Assembly: GCA_012522255.1 (NCBI GenBank) | Contig: JAAYKT010000016.1 | Span: 1 to 9,345, forward strand | Length of the DNA: 9,345 bases | Origin: Clostridiales bacterium | Lineage (GTDB): Bacteria; Bacillota; Clostridia; Lutisporales; Lutisporaceae | Direction: 5' to 3' | Shown: one piece after another, positions 1-5,973 of the stretch | Layout of the letters: the number at the start of each line of letters is the position of its first letter | Position numbering within the stretch: position 1 is the stretch's first letter | Program-made: the position numbers and the translations under genes | Notes under the pieces: model-generated | Seen by the model: the letters and a program-made list of their open reading frames with translations, nothing else | Told to the model about the DNA's origin: nothing | Databases searched by the model: none

Positions 1-151
1 CAAAATCAGAGGTAATTACCATAGGCGGTATAGTCACATTTATAGTATGCGCCGGTTCTTCTTGAGGTAAATCTTTTGTACATCCGGTCATGATTAAAAT
101 AAGCAGAATTATGCAAAGTATCATTGACAAATTTTTATATATTCTTTTCAC
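1..151 (-). CDS. Lipoprotein, N-terminal part only (runs off left edge)
   Basis: Only the first 50 codons lie in the window. The gene starts with GTG at 151 on the minus strand, with an AAAGGAGGA Shine-Dalgarno a few bases upstream (about 157-165). The protein begins MKRIYKNLSMILCIILLILI, a positively charged n-region followed by a hydrophobic stretch, and then has a lipobox-like M-T-G-C with the cysteine at residue 24. The mature part begins TKDLPQEEPAH, a polar low-complexity linker. This is the layout of a type II (lipoprotein) signal peptide, so the product should be lipid-anchored on the outer face of the membrane. The functional domain is outside the window, so neither substrate nor family can be given. 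It is transcribed divergently from the HAD phosphatase gene. Confidence 0.8.
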   Translation of the reverse strand, partial: MKRIYKNLSMILCIILLILIMTGCTKDLPQEEPAHTINVTIPPMVITSDF

Positions 152-180
152 AGGTATCCTCCTTTTACCAAATAAATACT

Positions 181-208
181 ATTATATAGACGGTTTGCAT
201 TCTAATAA
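181..208 (-). promoter_or_regulatory. Candidate promoter of the lipoprotein gene
   Basis: On the minus strand a perfect TATAAT (plus-strand 181-186) is preceded, after 16 bases, by TTATTA (203-208), a 4/6 match to TTGACA. The -10 lies about 30 bases upstream of the GTG start at 151. The -35 is weak, and in such AT-rich DNA chance matches are common. Confidence 0.35.
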
Positions 209-287
209 GTTTTATGCATATTGGAAAATTATATTATTCTGCAGGTTAATATTATTGTAACATTACTTCGCCCATGCAAGGGGCATT

Positions 288-296
288 TGCTATAAT
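288..296 (+). promoter_or_regulatory. Candidate extended -10 promoter of the HAD phosphatase gene
   Basis: TGC-TATAAT at 288-296 is a perfect -10 hexamer with the extended TGn element. No good -35 is visible 16-18 bases upstream, which an extended -10 can tolerate. It lies about 90 bases before the ATG at 388, implying an AT-rich 5' leader in which I see no riboswitch-like structure. Confidence 0.35.
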
Positions 297-387
297 TATT
301 GAAAACAACCAGCCTTTTCGTTAATATTATAGGGAGCCTTATTAATAATGGATTATATAAATTAATATATTTGACGGGAGATTATTT

Positions 388-1074
388 ATGATAAGAAATA
401 TTTTACTTGATTTAGATGACACTATACTTGATTTTCATCAAGCCGAAAAAATAGCCCTAACTAAAACGCTGGAACACCTTGGTATAGAACCTGAAGAAAA
501 AATATTGGCAAGATACAGTGTATTGAATCTAGAACAATGGAGGTTATTGGAGCAAGGTAAACTGACACGTAAAGAAGTAAAGGAGCGGCGTTATAAACTA
601 TTGTTTGATGAAATAGGTGCCGATTGTTGTGCAGCATCTGCCACCAAATACTATGAGAATTTACTTGGCGTGGGGCATTATTTTATTGATGGCGCCGAGG
701 AGCTTTTAAAAATACTGTCGAAGGATTATCGTTTGTACCTGGCTTCGAACGGTACGGCGGCAGTCCAAAAATCAAGGATAAAAAGTGCGGGTATAGCGAA
801 ATATTTTGACGATATTTTTATATCCCAGAAAATTGGTTTCGATAAACCTGATATTGAGTTTTTTAATTACTGTTTTTCAAAGATTATGGATTTTAAAAAG
901 AGTGAGACCGTGATTGTGGGTGACAGTTTGACATCAGATATAAAAGGTGGGAAAAGCGCAGGAATAACTACCGTATGGTTAAATCCCAAAGGGCTTCCCT
1001 ATGTCTTTGACATTGAGCCTGATCACATAATCACCGGACTTATGGATTTGACTTCGCTGCTAAAAGGATTATAG
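388..1074 (+). CDS. yjjG: HAD-superfamily hydrolase, YjjG-type pyrimidine nucleotidase
   Basis: A 228-residue cytosolic HAD phosphatase. Motif I is DLDDT (nucleophile D8, acid/base D10). Motif II is around S120-N121 in LASNGT. The motif III lysine is K153 in FDKP. Motif IV is VGDSLTSD (D179, D184). An alpha-helical C1 cap (about residues 15-100) sits between motifs I and II. The length, the cap, the SNGTxxVQ segment and the IFISQKIGFDKP segment resemble the YjjG/YfnB family (known knowledge), which dephosphorylates non-canonical pyrimidine and other nucleoside monophosphates as a house-cleaning activity. The substrate here is inferred from family resemblance; a general HAD-IA phosphatase is the alternative. 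The ATG is supported by GGGAG at 376-380 with a 7-base spacing. It stands alone, 82 bases before a gene that has its own promoter candidate. Confidence 0.8.
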   Translation: MIRNILLDLDDTILDFHQAEKIALTKTLEHLGIEPEEKILARYSVLNLEQWRLLEQGKLTRKEVKERRYKLLFDEIGADCCAASATKYYENLLGVGHYFIDGAEELLKILSKDYRLYLASNGTAAVQKSRIKSAGIAKYFDDIFISQKIGFDKPDIEFFNYCFSKIMDFKKSETVIVGDSLTSDIKGGKSAGITTVWLNPKGLPYVFDIEPDHIITGLMDLTSLLKGL

Positions 1075-1094
1075 AAAGGCATATCGTATTATTT

Positions 1095-1118
1095 TATATC
1101 AAACGGGTTTTTGGTATA
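1095..1118 (+). promoter_or_regulatory. Inverted repeat overlapping the -10: candidate operator
   Basis: The arms TATATCAAA (1095-1103) and TTTGGTATA (1110-1118) are inverted repeats with one mismatch in nine, separated by six bases. The right arm covers most of the -10 hexamer of the promoter in front of the ric-like gene, which is where a repressor dimer would block transcription. It does not match an operator I can name (it is not a clean FNR/CRP TTGAT-N4-ATCAA or a Fur box). The assignment is inference. Confidence 0.3.
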
Positions 1119-1120
1119 AT
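1112..1120 (+). promoter_or_regulatory. Candidate extended -10 promoter of the ric/ATPase/HMA cluster
   Basis: TGG-TATAAT at 1112-1120 gives a perfect -10 with an extended TGn element, 36 bases before the ATG at 1157. The -35 region (about 1092-1097) is TTTTAT and poor. Its position in the short gap after the HAD gene suggests the metal-handling cluster has its own promoter. Confidence 0.45.
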
Positions 1121-1156
1121 AATACTATATAAAATAAATAGAAAGTAGGAATCAGC

Positions 1157-1453
1157 ATGCTAACAAAATTTAATGAGGTAAAGGATAAGCATTTTAAAAC
1201 ACTGGATTTGTACGCTCCTATAGTGGCCAGGGTTCACGGCGGAAACCATCCGGAATTCTACAAAGTTCATGAAATATTTAAATCAATTAAAGTAAAATTG
1301 CAGGATGCAAAAGCAGGGAGCCTAAATTTGCATGATGAATTCGCAGAGCTTCGAAAGATAACAAATGACTATACAATTCCCGAGGACGTATGTGAAAGTT
1401 ATGAAGCCGTATACAAAATGTTGGAGGAATTAGACAAGATCTATAATGAATAA
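1157..1453 (+). CDS. ric: Short Ric/hemerythrin-like protein (putative Fe-S repair di-iron protein)
   Basis: A 98-residue, mostly helical, cytosolic protein. The segment VARVHGGNHPEFYKVHEIF (about residues 23-41) carries H27, H31, E33 and H38 in the VHG-x-x-HPE pattern typical of Ric/ScdA-type iron-sulfur cluster repair proteins and of short clostridial proteins annotated as 'ric'. The C-terminal part (NDYTIPEDVCESYEAVY) is of the kind those short proteins share. Compared with YtfE/ScdA (about 220 residues) it lacks the N-terminal ScdA_N (DUF542) domain and a full set of hemerythrin ligands, so whether it holds a complete di-iron site alone is unclear; dimerisation could complete it. The ATG follows AGGA (1147-1150) by 6 bases. 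The gene ends 88 bases before the metal ATPase, in the same orientation, suggesting a link to iron or nitrosative-stress metal homeostasis (inference). Confidence 0.6.
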   Translation: MLTKFNEVKDKHFKTLDLYAPIVARVHGGNHPEFYKVHEIFKSIKVKLQDAKAGSLNLHDEFAELRKITNDYTIPEDVCESYEAVYKMLEELDKIYNE

Positions 1454-1528
1454 AACTGTTAAAGTCTTAGTTTCAGCAATTGTAAAAGCTTGATATTTGT
1501 GTCGAATATCGAACACTGAGTACGTTAG

Positions 1529-1534
1529 AAAGGA
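1529..1534 (+). promoter_or_regulatory. Shine-Dalgarno that sets the ATPase start at TTG 1542
   Basis: AAAGGA at 1529-1534 lies 7 bases before the in-frame TTG at 1542. The longer reading frame begins at TTG 1497, where no purine-rich site precedes it at a suitable distance, and the extra 15 residues (MCRISNTEYVRKERI) encode this very Shine-Dalgarno. Confidence 0.7.
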
Positions 1535-1541
1535 AAGAATA

Positions 1542-3386
1542 TTGCAGAGATTTATATTAGGTAAAAAAAATCAAATAACACTGCTTGGCGGAATTTTAAT
1601 TGTAGCTGCATTTATCGGTGAGTTTGGATTAAAGAATCATGAAGTATCATTTTGGGCTTTCTCCATAGCTTCTGTTTTGGGTGTGGCACCCATTGCTGTT
1701 CAAGCTTATCAGGCACTTAAATATAAAGTTGTAAGTATAGATGTATTGGTAACCGTAGCGGTTACGGGGGCATTTTTAATAAATAACGTTGAGGAATCGG
1801 CTATAGTCACATTCTTATTCCTTTTCGGTGCTTATCTTGAACAGCGGACTCTTAATAAAACACGTTCGGCTATTAAAGAACTAACCGAAATGGCGCCGGA
1901 AAGCGCCTTAAAACAAATGTTAGAAGGGGAATTTGAAGAAGTTGAAGTGGACGAAGTTGATGTGGGAGATATTTTGCTTGTGAAAACCGGCGCAAAGGTG
2001 CCTGTTGATGGGACTGTTCTAAAAGGAGAGGGCCACATCAACGAAGCAAGCATCACAGGCGAATCTGTACCGGTAGGCAAAAAGGCGGATTCCAAGGTAT
2101 ATGCAGGAACCATTTTAGAAAACGGTACCATACAAATAATAGCCGACAGGGTAGGAGAGGATACTACTTTTGGAAGAATCATTGAATTGGTGGAAGAAGC
2201 ACAGGATTCAAAGTCTGAGGCGGAACGGTTCATTGATAGATTTTCCAAATACTACACCCCCGCAGTTTTAGTTCTCGCTATCATTGTATGGGCTTTTTCC
2301 CGAAATATTGAACTTGCAATCACTGCCCTGGTACTGGGGTGTCCGGGTGCATTGGTTATCGGTGTGCCTGTTTCAAACGTTGCAGGCATCGGCAACGGGG
2401 CGAGGCATGGTGTTCTTTTAAAAGGCAGCGAAGTAATCAATGATTTTAGTAAAGTTGATGCAATAGTATTTGATAAAACAGGCACATTAACTATAGGAAA
2501 TCCCAAAGTAGCAGATGCAGAGTTTTATTCTGACGATATGGATGAAATATTAGGTTACATTGCCAGTATTGAAAGCGAATCTGAACACCCTTTGGCTAAA
2601 GCGGTAGTGGAATATTTAGGTGTGAAAAAACTTTATAGCGTAGAAAACACAAATGTGGTAAAAGGCGGCGGGATAGTTGCCATGGCAGACGGTCACAAAG
2701 TGGCAGTGGGGAATGTTGCCCTGATGGTGCAGGAAAATGTACACATAAGTAAAAAAGCGAGTGAGGACATAGCTCGTTTTGAAAAAAAGGGAGATTCACT
2801 TGTTCTTTCATCAGTTGATGGTGAATTAAAAGCCTTGATAGGCATACGAGACCAAATACGACTCGGTGTAAAAGAAGACTTAAGCAAATTAAGAGGTTTG
2901 GGTGTGAAAAGCCTGATAGTCCTTTCCGGAGACAACCAGGGAACCGTTGATTTAGTAGCTGAAGAGTTAGGCCTTACAGAAGCTCACGGACATATGCTGC
3001 CGGAAGATAAATCCGCATACATTGCAGATTTACAAGCCAAAGGTAAAATAGTCGCATTTGTTGGAGACGGTGTAAATGACAGCCCTTCACTGGCCTTGGC
3101 AGATATAGGTATAGCCATGGGAGGGGGAACGGATGTTGCTATAGAAACCTCGGATGTTGTACTTATGAATTCGGATTTTGGCCGTTTGCCCCATGCCTTG
3201 GGGCTGACTAAGGCAATAGCGAATAATATGATGCAAAACATTATAATTGCAGTAGGCGTGGTGTTATTCTTGCTTGCCGGACTGTTTTTTAGCAATTGGA
3301 TGAACATGTCCATAGGTATGCTGGTTCACGAAGGCAGTATTTTGGCAGTAATTTTAAATGGTATGAGACTGCTGAGGTACACTTAA
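1542..3386 (+). CDS. P1B-type heavy-metal-transporting ATPase with CPG motif, no N-terminal metal-binding domain
   Basis: A 614-residue integral membrane pump from the TTG at 1542 (MQRFILGKKNQ...). It should couple ATP hydrolysis to metal export. In order: four membrane segments in about residues 10-105; actuator domain with TGES at 172-175; membrane segments 5-6 (about 238-285) with C267-P268-G269; phosphorylation site DKTGT with D311; nucleotide domain with the P1B-specific HP dipeptide H349-P350; hinge GDGVND at 508-513; last two membrane segments with HEGS at 596-599. The HP motif and eight-helix layout put it in P1B. The CPG motif departs from the usual CPC, CPH, SPC or TPC, and HEGS resembles helix 8 of P1B-4 (Co/Fe-type) pumps, so the metal cannot be assigned; Fe(II), Co or Zn are candidates. 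It has no N-terminal HMA domain, but a separate HMA protein is encoded 99 bases downstream and a ric-like gene lies upstream. Confidence 0.88.
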   Translation: MQRFILGKKNQITLLGGILIVAAFIGEFGLKNHEVSFWAFSIASVLGVAPIAVQAYQALKYKVVSIDVLVTVAVTGAFLINNVEESAIVTFLFLFGAYLEQRTLNKTRSAIKELTEMAPESALKQMLEGEFEEVEVDEVDVGDILLVKTGAKVPVDGTVLKGEGHINEASITGESVPVGKKADSKVYAGTILENGTIQIIADRVGEDTTFGRIIELVEEAQDSKSEAERFIDRFSKYYTPAVLVLAIIVWAFSRNIELAITALVLGCPGALVIGVPVSNVAGIGNGARHGVLLKGSEVINDFSKVDAIVFDKTGTLTIGNPKVADAEFYSDDMDEILGYIASIESESEHPLAKAVVEYLGVKKLYSVENTNVVKGGGIVAMADGHKVAVGNVALMVQENVHISKKASEDIARFEKKGDSLVLSSVDGELKALIGIRDQIRLGVKEDLSKLRGLGVKSLIVLSGDNQGTVDLVAEELGLTEAHGHMLPEDKSAYIADLQAKGKIVAFVGDGVNDSPSLALADIGIAMGGGTDVAIETSDVVLMNSDFGRLPHALGLTKAIANNMMQNIIIAVGVVLFLLAGLFFSNWMNMSIGMLVHEGSILAVILNGMRLLRYT

Positions 3387-3485
3387 AAAAAGTCATAGGA
3401 ATTGTAATATAGATGATGTGATGCGGCTAAAAGATTTAGTATTATATGAAAATATAAATATAAAGAAAACAAAGGAGAGAAGATA

Positions 3486-3719
3486 ATGCATAAAGCAACT
3501 ATTCAATTGGGGACACTTACATGCCCTTCATGTATGCAAAAAATCGATAAGGCGGTAAAATCTTTGGAAGGCGTTGATAAAGAGAGCGTAAATGTTTCAT
3601 TTAACACGAGCAAAGTGAAATTGAATTTCGATGGGGAGAAGGTTGGAATTGAAGAAATAGAAAAAACTATCACTGCATTAGGATATGATGTAAAGAAATC
3701 CCAGGTTAAGGCTGAATAG
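3486..3719 (+). CDS. Stand-alone heavy-metal-associated (HMA) domain protein, CopZ-like
   Basis: A 77-residue protein that is a single ferredoxin-like HMA domain (beta-alpha-beta-beta-alpha-beta). The metal-binding loop is LTCPSC with C13 and C16. The rest fits the fold: IDKAVKSLEGVDKESVNVSFNTSKVKLNFD, then a helix, then ITALGYDV. HMA proteins such as CopZ bind soft metals through the two cysteines and hand them to P1B ATPases. Here the domain is separate from its neighbour ATPase, which has none, so the two probably form a carrier/pump pair (inference). The loop lacks the GM of the usual GMTCxxC, so copper should not be assumed. The start is firm: AAAGGAG at 3471-3477, 8 bases before ATG. 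It is probably the last gene of the cluster; no strong terminator follows, only a 6-bp stem (3725-3730/3737-3742) with no T run. Confidence 0.85.
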   Translation: MHKATIQLGTLTCPSCMQKIDKAVKSLEGVDKESVNVSFNTSKVKLNFDGEKVGIEEIEKTITALGYDVKKSQVKAE

Positions 3720-3788
3720 CAGAAAATTGTGCAACAACAATTAGTATTGGCGATATTTTGCGTATGCTAAACGGTGTTATACTACCGA

Positions 3789-3976
3789 TATATATTGCAC
3801 GGCAGCAGGAGTTTTGGAACCTGAATTTCGAAACTCACGACCGGCGAAATCAAAATTTACTCGTTGCAACTAAATAACTTGATGTGGGCTCTTACACCGG
3901 TGCTCTGATTTCGCTTTTCCTGCGTTTCGTTAAGTAATTTTACGGTTCCTACACAATGCTGCCTCTACAATATATA
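3789..3976 (+). repeat. Hairpin 1 of copy A: five nested helices
   Basis: Five perfectly complementary segments nest in order: TATATATTG (3789-3797) with 3968-3976; GGCAGCA (3801-3807) with 3957-3963; GGAACC (3816-3821) with 3944-3949; CGAAAC (3829-3834) with 3924-3929; GCGAAATCA (3844-3852) with 3906-3914. Internal loops separate them, and the terminal loop (3853-3905) is 53 bases, containing CACCGGTG. Nested pairing over almost 190 bases is hard to explain by chance. Confidence 0.7.
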
Positions 3977-4020
3977 ATCGATTGCACGATAACTGTAGCA
4001 TATCTAAAAAACATATCTAA

Positions 4021-4159
4021 GCAGAAATTTTGTGGAGGATCTTAGAATAGGTTAATGAAGTGAACGTCTGTAATTTTAACTGTGTGAGCGGGTTAGCGAG
4101 TTTTAAAATTACAGTGAACGAATTTACCTATTCTTAGGTCCGGAACTCTTTTTTTCTGC
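4021..4159 (+). repeat. Hairpin 2 of copy A
   Basis: Helices: GCAGAAA (4021-4027) with TTTCTGC (4153-4159); AGAATAGGT (4044-4052) with 4126-4134; CTGTAATTTTAA (4068-4079) with TTAAAATTACAG (4103-4114). The loop 4080-4102 (core GAGCGGGTTAGCGAG) is identical in copy B. A run of seven T (4149-4155) follows the inner helices, giving an intrinsic-terminator-like layout for transcription on the plus strand. Confidence 0.75.
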
Positions 4160-4272
4160 GTGATGTATTTTTTAGAGCATCCTCAAGGCACGTGGGTTTC
4201 TAACTAGGCAGTGTCACTACGCAATTTTTATAACGATTGCAAATAAATATAAATGAGCACACAGGATACTTA

Positions 4273-4278
4273 TATAAT
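4273..4278 (+). promoter_or_regulatory. Candidate -10 of the Na/Pi transporter gene
   Basis: TATAAT at 4273-4278 is a perfect hexamer about 33 bases before the start at 4311. The -35 position (about 4250-4255, TAAATG) is poor, so this is tentative. No Pho box is recognised. Confidence 0.3.
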
Positions 4279-4297
4279 ATAACGATAAAATCATAAC

Positions 4298-4303
4298 AGG
4301 AGG
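4298..4303 (+). promoter_or_regulatory. Shine-Dalgarno that sets the Na/Pi gene start at TTG 4311
   Basis: AGGAGG at 4298-4303 is only one base from the in-frame ATG at 4305, too close for initiation, but 7 bases from the in-frame TTG at 4311. The ATG at 4323 would be 19 bases away. TTG 4311 is therefore the best start. Confidence 0.7.
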
Positions 4304-4310
4304 AATGCCT

Positions 4311-5915
4311 TTGTGGTATAAAATGATAATAGAACTTTTTACAGGTCTTGCTTTGTTCTTATATGGTATGAAAATAATGTCGGATGCTTTGCAAAAAGCG
4401 GCAGGAAGCAAAATGAAAGACCTGATGGAATTTGTCACAAAAAACAGATTGTTTGCTGTTTTTATAGGGGCTGCCATAACTGCAATAATACAAAGCAGCA
4501 GCGCCACCACCGTTATGGTAGTGGGTCTGGTGAACGCAGGGATAATGAATCTGAGCCAATCCGTTGGAGTAATCATGGGAGCCAATATCGGAACCACCAT
4601 GACAGCGCAAATTATTGCATTTAACTTTGAAAATATCATACCTTTTACTATAATTTTGGGTGTTTTCTTAACCTTGTTTTCCACAAAGAGGCGATATAAA
4701 CAAATAGGTGAATTGTTCTTAGGTTTCGGGCTTTTGTTTACAGGAATGCATGCAATGAGCAACGGTATGGTTCCCCTCAAGGATATACCCCAGTTTAGTG
4801 CTTTTATGCTTAATCTTCACCATAATCCTATATTGGGGGTACTTGTCGGCTTTATCCTAACGGCAGTCGTGCAAAGCAGCAGTGCAACAATAGGTATACT
4901 CCAGGCTTTGGCTTTGCAAGGCTTGGTGCCCCTGGAGGCTGCACTGCCTATACTGTTCGGAGACAACATAGGCACTTGTGTAACAGCACTTTTGGCAAGT
5001 ATCGGCGCCAGCTTGACAGCAAAGAGAGCCGCTATTTTACATCTTATTTTTAATTTAATAGGTACCTTAATTTTTTTGATTTTGCTAAAACCGATTACAC
5101 GTTTAGTGCTTTTAACCTCACTGGAGGAAGTAAGGCAAATCGCAAATGCCCATACTTTTTTTAATCTAATAAATACGGCAGTACAATTACCTTTCGCCGG
5201 GGCATTAGTTGCTTTAGTTACAAAATTTGTTTCGGGAGAAGATGATTATGACCTTGCAAAATTGGTGTTTTTGGATAAAAGAATTTTAGACACTCCGACG
5301 GTAGCGGTTGTTCAGATAGTGAAAGAAATATTAAGAATGGGCGGTATAGCACGTGCAAATGTAGGAAGAAGCATAACCGCAATACTTAACGGAGATGAAA
5401 AGCTCATTGAGGAGGTCTATAAAAATGAAAAGGCATTTAACCAATTGGAAAGAAGTATTTTAGAATACTTATTAGAGGTTTCCAACAGTGCCATAAGTGT
5501 TGAACAATCGAATAAAGTTTTATCCCTTATTAAAAAGATACATGATGTAGAAAGGATAGGAGATCACGCAGAAAATTTGGTTGAACTTGCACAGTTTAAA
5601 ATTGATAATAAAATCAAATTTTCGGATACCGCCGTATCAGAATTGAAAGAAATCTATAAGGCGGTAGACAATAATTTGGAAAATGCTTTTATAGTGCTAA
5701 AAACGAATGATGAAAAAGCCATGAAAGAGGTCGAAAAGTATGAAAACCAGGTAGATACTTTAAGAGATCAGTTCAGGGATAATCATATCATCAGGCTAAA
5801 TAAGGGCGAATGTGAGATCAATGCGGGAGTTGTTTTTCTTGATATATTGACTAATCTGGAAAGAGTAAGTGACCATGGAACAAATATAGCGAAGGTAACC
5901 CCGGAATGTTTATAA
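4311..5915 (+). CDS. Na/Pi-cotransporter family protein with C-terminal PhoU-like domain
   Basis: A 534-residue membrane protein from the TTG at 4311 (MWYKMIIELFTGLALFLYG...). The membrane half (about residues 1-310) contains the internally duplicated Na/Pi-cotransporter (PF02690-type) repeat: QSSSATT at 61-67 paired with GANIGTT, and QSSSATI at 188-194 paired with GDNIGTC. These QSSS motifs are the family's hallmark for sodium and phosphate binding. A cytosolic helical C-terminal domain (about 335-530) is PhoU-like, with the two repeat signatures ERIGDHAENL and ERVSDHGTNI that bind metal in PhoU. Expected role: sodium-coupled phosphate transport, import or overflow, with the PhoU-like domain as a regulator. 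Direction and regulation cannot be read from the sequence. Length and architecture are normal for bacterial NptA/YjbB-like proteins. Confidence 0.9.
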   Translation: MWYKMIIELFTGLALFLYGMKIMSDALQKAAGSKMKDLMEFVTKNRLFAVFIGAAITAIIQSSSATTVMVVGLVNAGIMNLSQSVGVIMGANIGTTMTAQIIAFNFENIIPFTIILGVFLTLFSTKRRYKQIGELFLGFGLLFTGMHAMSNGMVPLKDIPQFSAFMLNLHHNPILGVLVGFILTAVVQSSSATIGILQALALQGLVPLEAALPILFGDNIGTCVTALLASIGASLTAKRAAILHLIFNLIGTLIFLILLKPITRLVLLTSLEEVRQIANAHTFFNLINTAVQLPFAGALVALVTKFVSGEDDYDLAKLVFLDKRILDTPTVAVVQIVKEILRMGGIARANVGRSITAILNGDEKLIEEVYKNEKAFNQLERSILEYLLEVSNSAISVEQSNKVLSLIKKIHDVERIGDHAENLVELAQFKIDNKIKFSDTAVSELKEIYKAVDNNLENAFIVLKTNDEKAMKEVEKYENQVDTLRDQFRDNHIIRLNKGECEINAGVVFLDILTNLERVSDHGTNIAKVTPECL

Positions 5916-5973
5916 GTTAAAATATATTTTCAGGGCATAATAACATAAAATAACCCAAAGAAAAGGTGAATAT

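Larger units (their letters stand above)
3787..4176 (+). repeat. Two-hairpin structured repeat, copy A
   Basis: A composite of two adjacent long imperfect hairpins (3789-3976 and 4021-4159) joined by an AT-rich linker. From about 3925 to about 4176 it closely matches the reverse complement of 9084-9345; the rest of the other copy lies beyond the window. The first-hairpin arm and the whole second hairpin are well conserved, while the linker (3977-4020) is much less so, indicating that the hairpins are the units under selection or mobility. No transposase is encoded. It could be a MITE-like non-autonomous element, a repeated structured RNA, or an IS remnant. The outer left boundary is set from the hairpin arm, not from copy B, and is therefore approximate. 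Confidence 0.75.
3720..4310 (+). other. Gene-free region holding the structured repeat
   Basis: Between the HMA gene and the Na/Pi gene I see no convincing reading frame on either strand; the longest minus-strand frame here is a shadow of the downstream membrane protein. The stretch contains a small stem just after the HMA stop, the two-hairpin repeat (3787-4176), about 45 unremarkable bases, a short inverted repeat GCAAT/ATTGC at 4221-4240, and a candidate -10 for the next gene. Confidence 0.7.

Noticed and set aside
1832..3313. Several minus-strand frames inside the ATPase gene
   Set aside because: All are antisense shadows of a long intact gene with every P-type ATPase motif.
3725..3742. 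AATTGT/ACAATT stem after the HMA gene as a terminator
   Set aside because: The stem is six AT-rich pairs and is not followed by a T run.
3787..4176. CRISPR array, tRNA or known riboswitch in the intergenic region
   Set aside because: There are no regularly spaced direct repeats, no cloverleaf with a TTC-type arm, and no riboswitch signature I recognise; the structure is a pair of long inverted repeats.
4186..4220. Target-site duplication around repeat copy A (GTGTTATACTAC at 3774-3785 versus GTGTCACTAC at 4211-4220)
   Set aside because: The resemblance is partial, the positions are not symmetrical with the hairpin ends, and it is not seen at copy B.
4217..4780. 187-codon minus-strand frame overlapping the Na/Pi gene start
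   Set aside because: It is antisense to the well-supported membrane protein, has no recognisable domain and only reflects the complement of hydrophobic codons.
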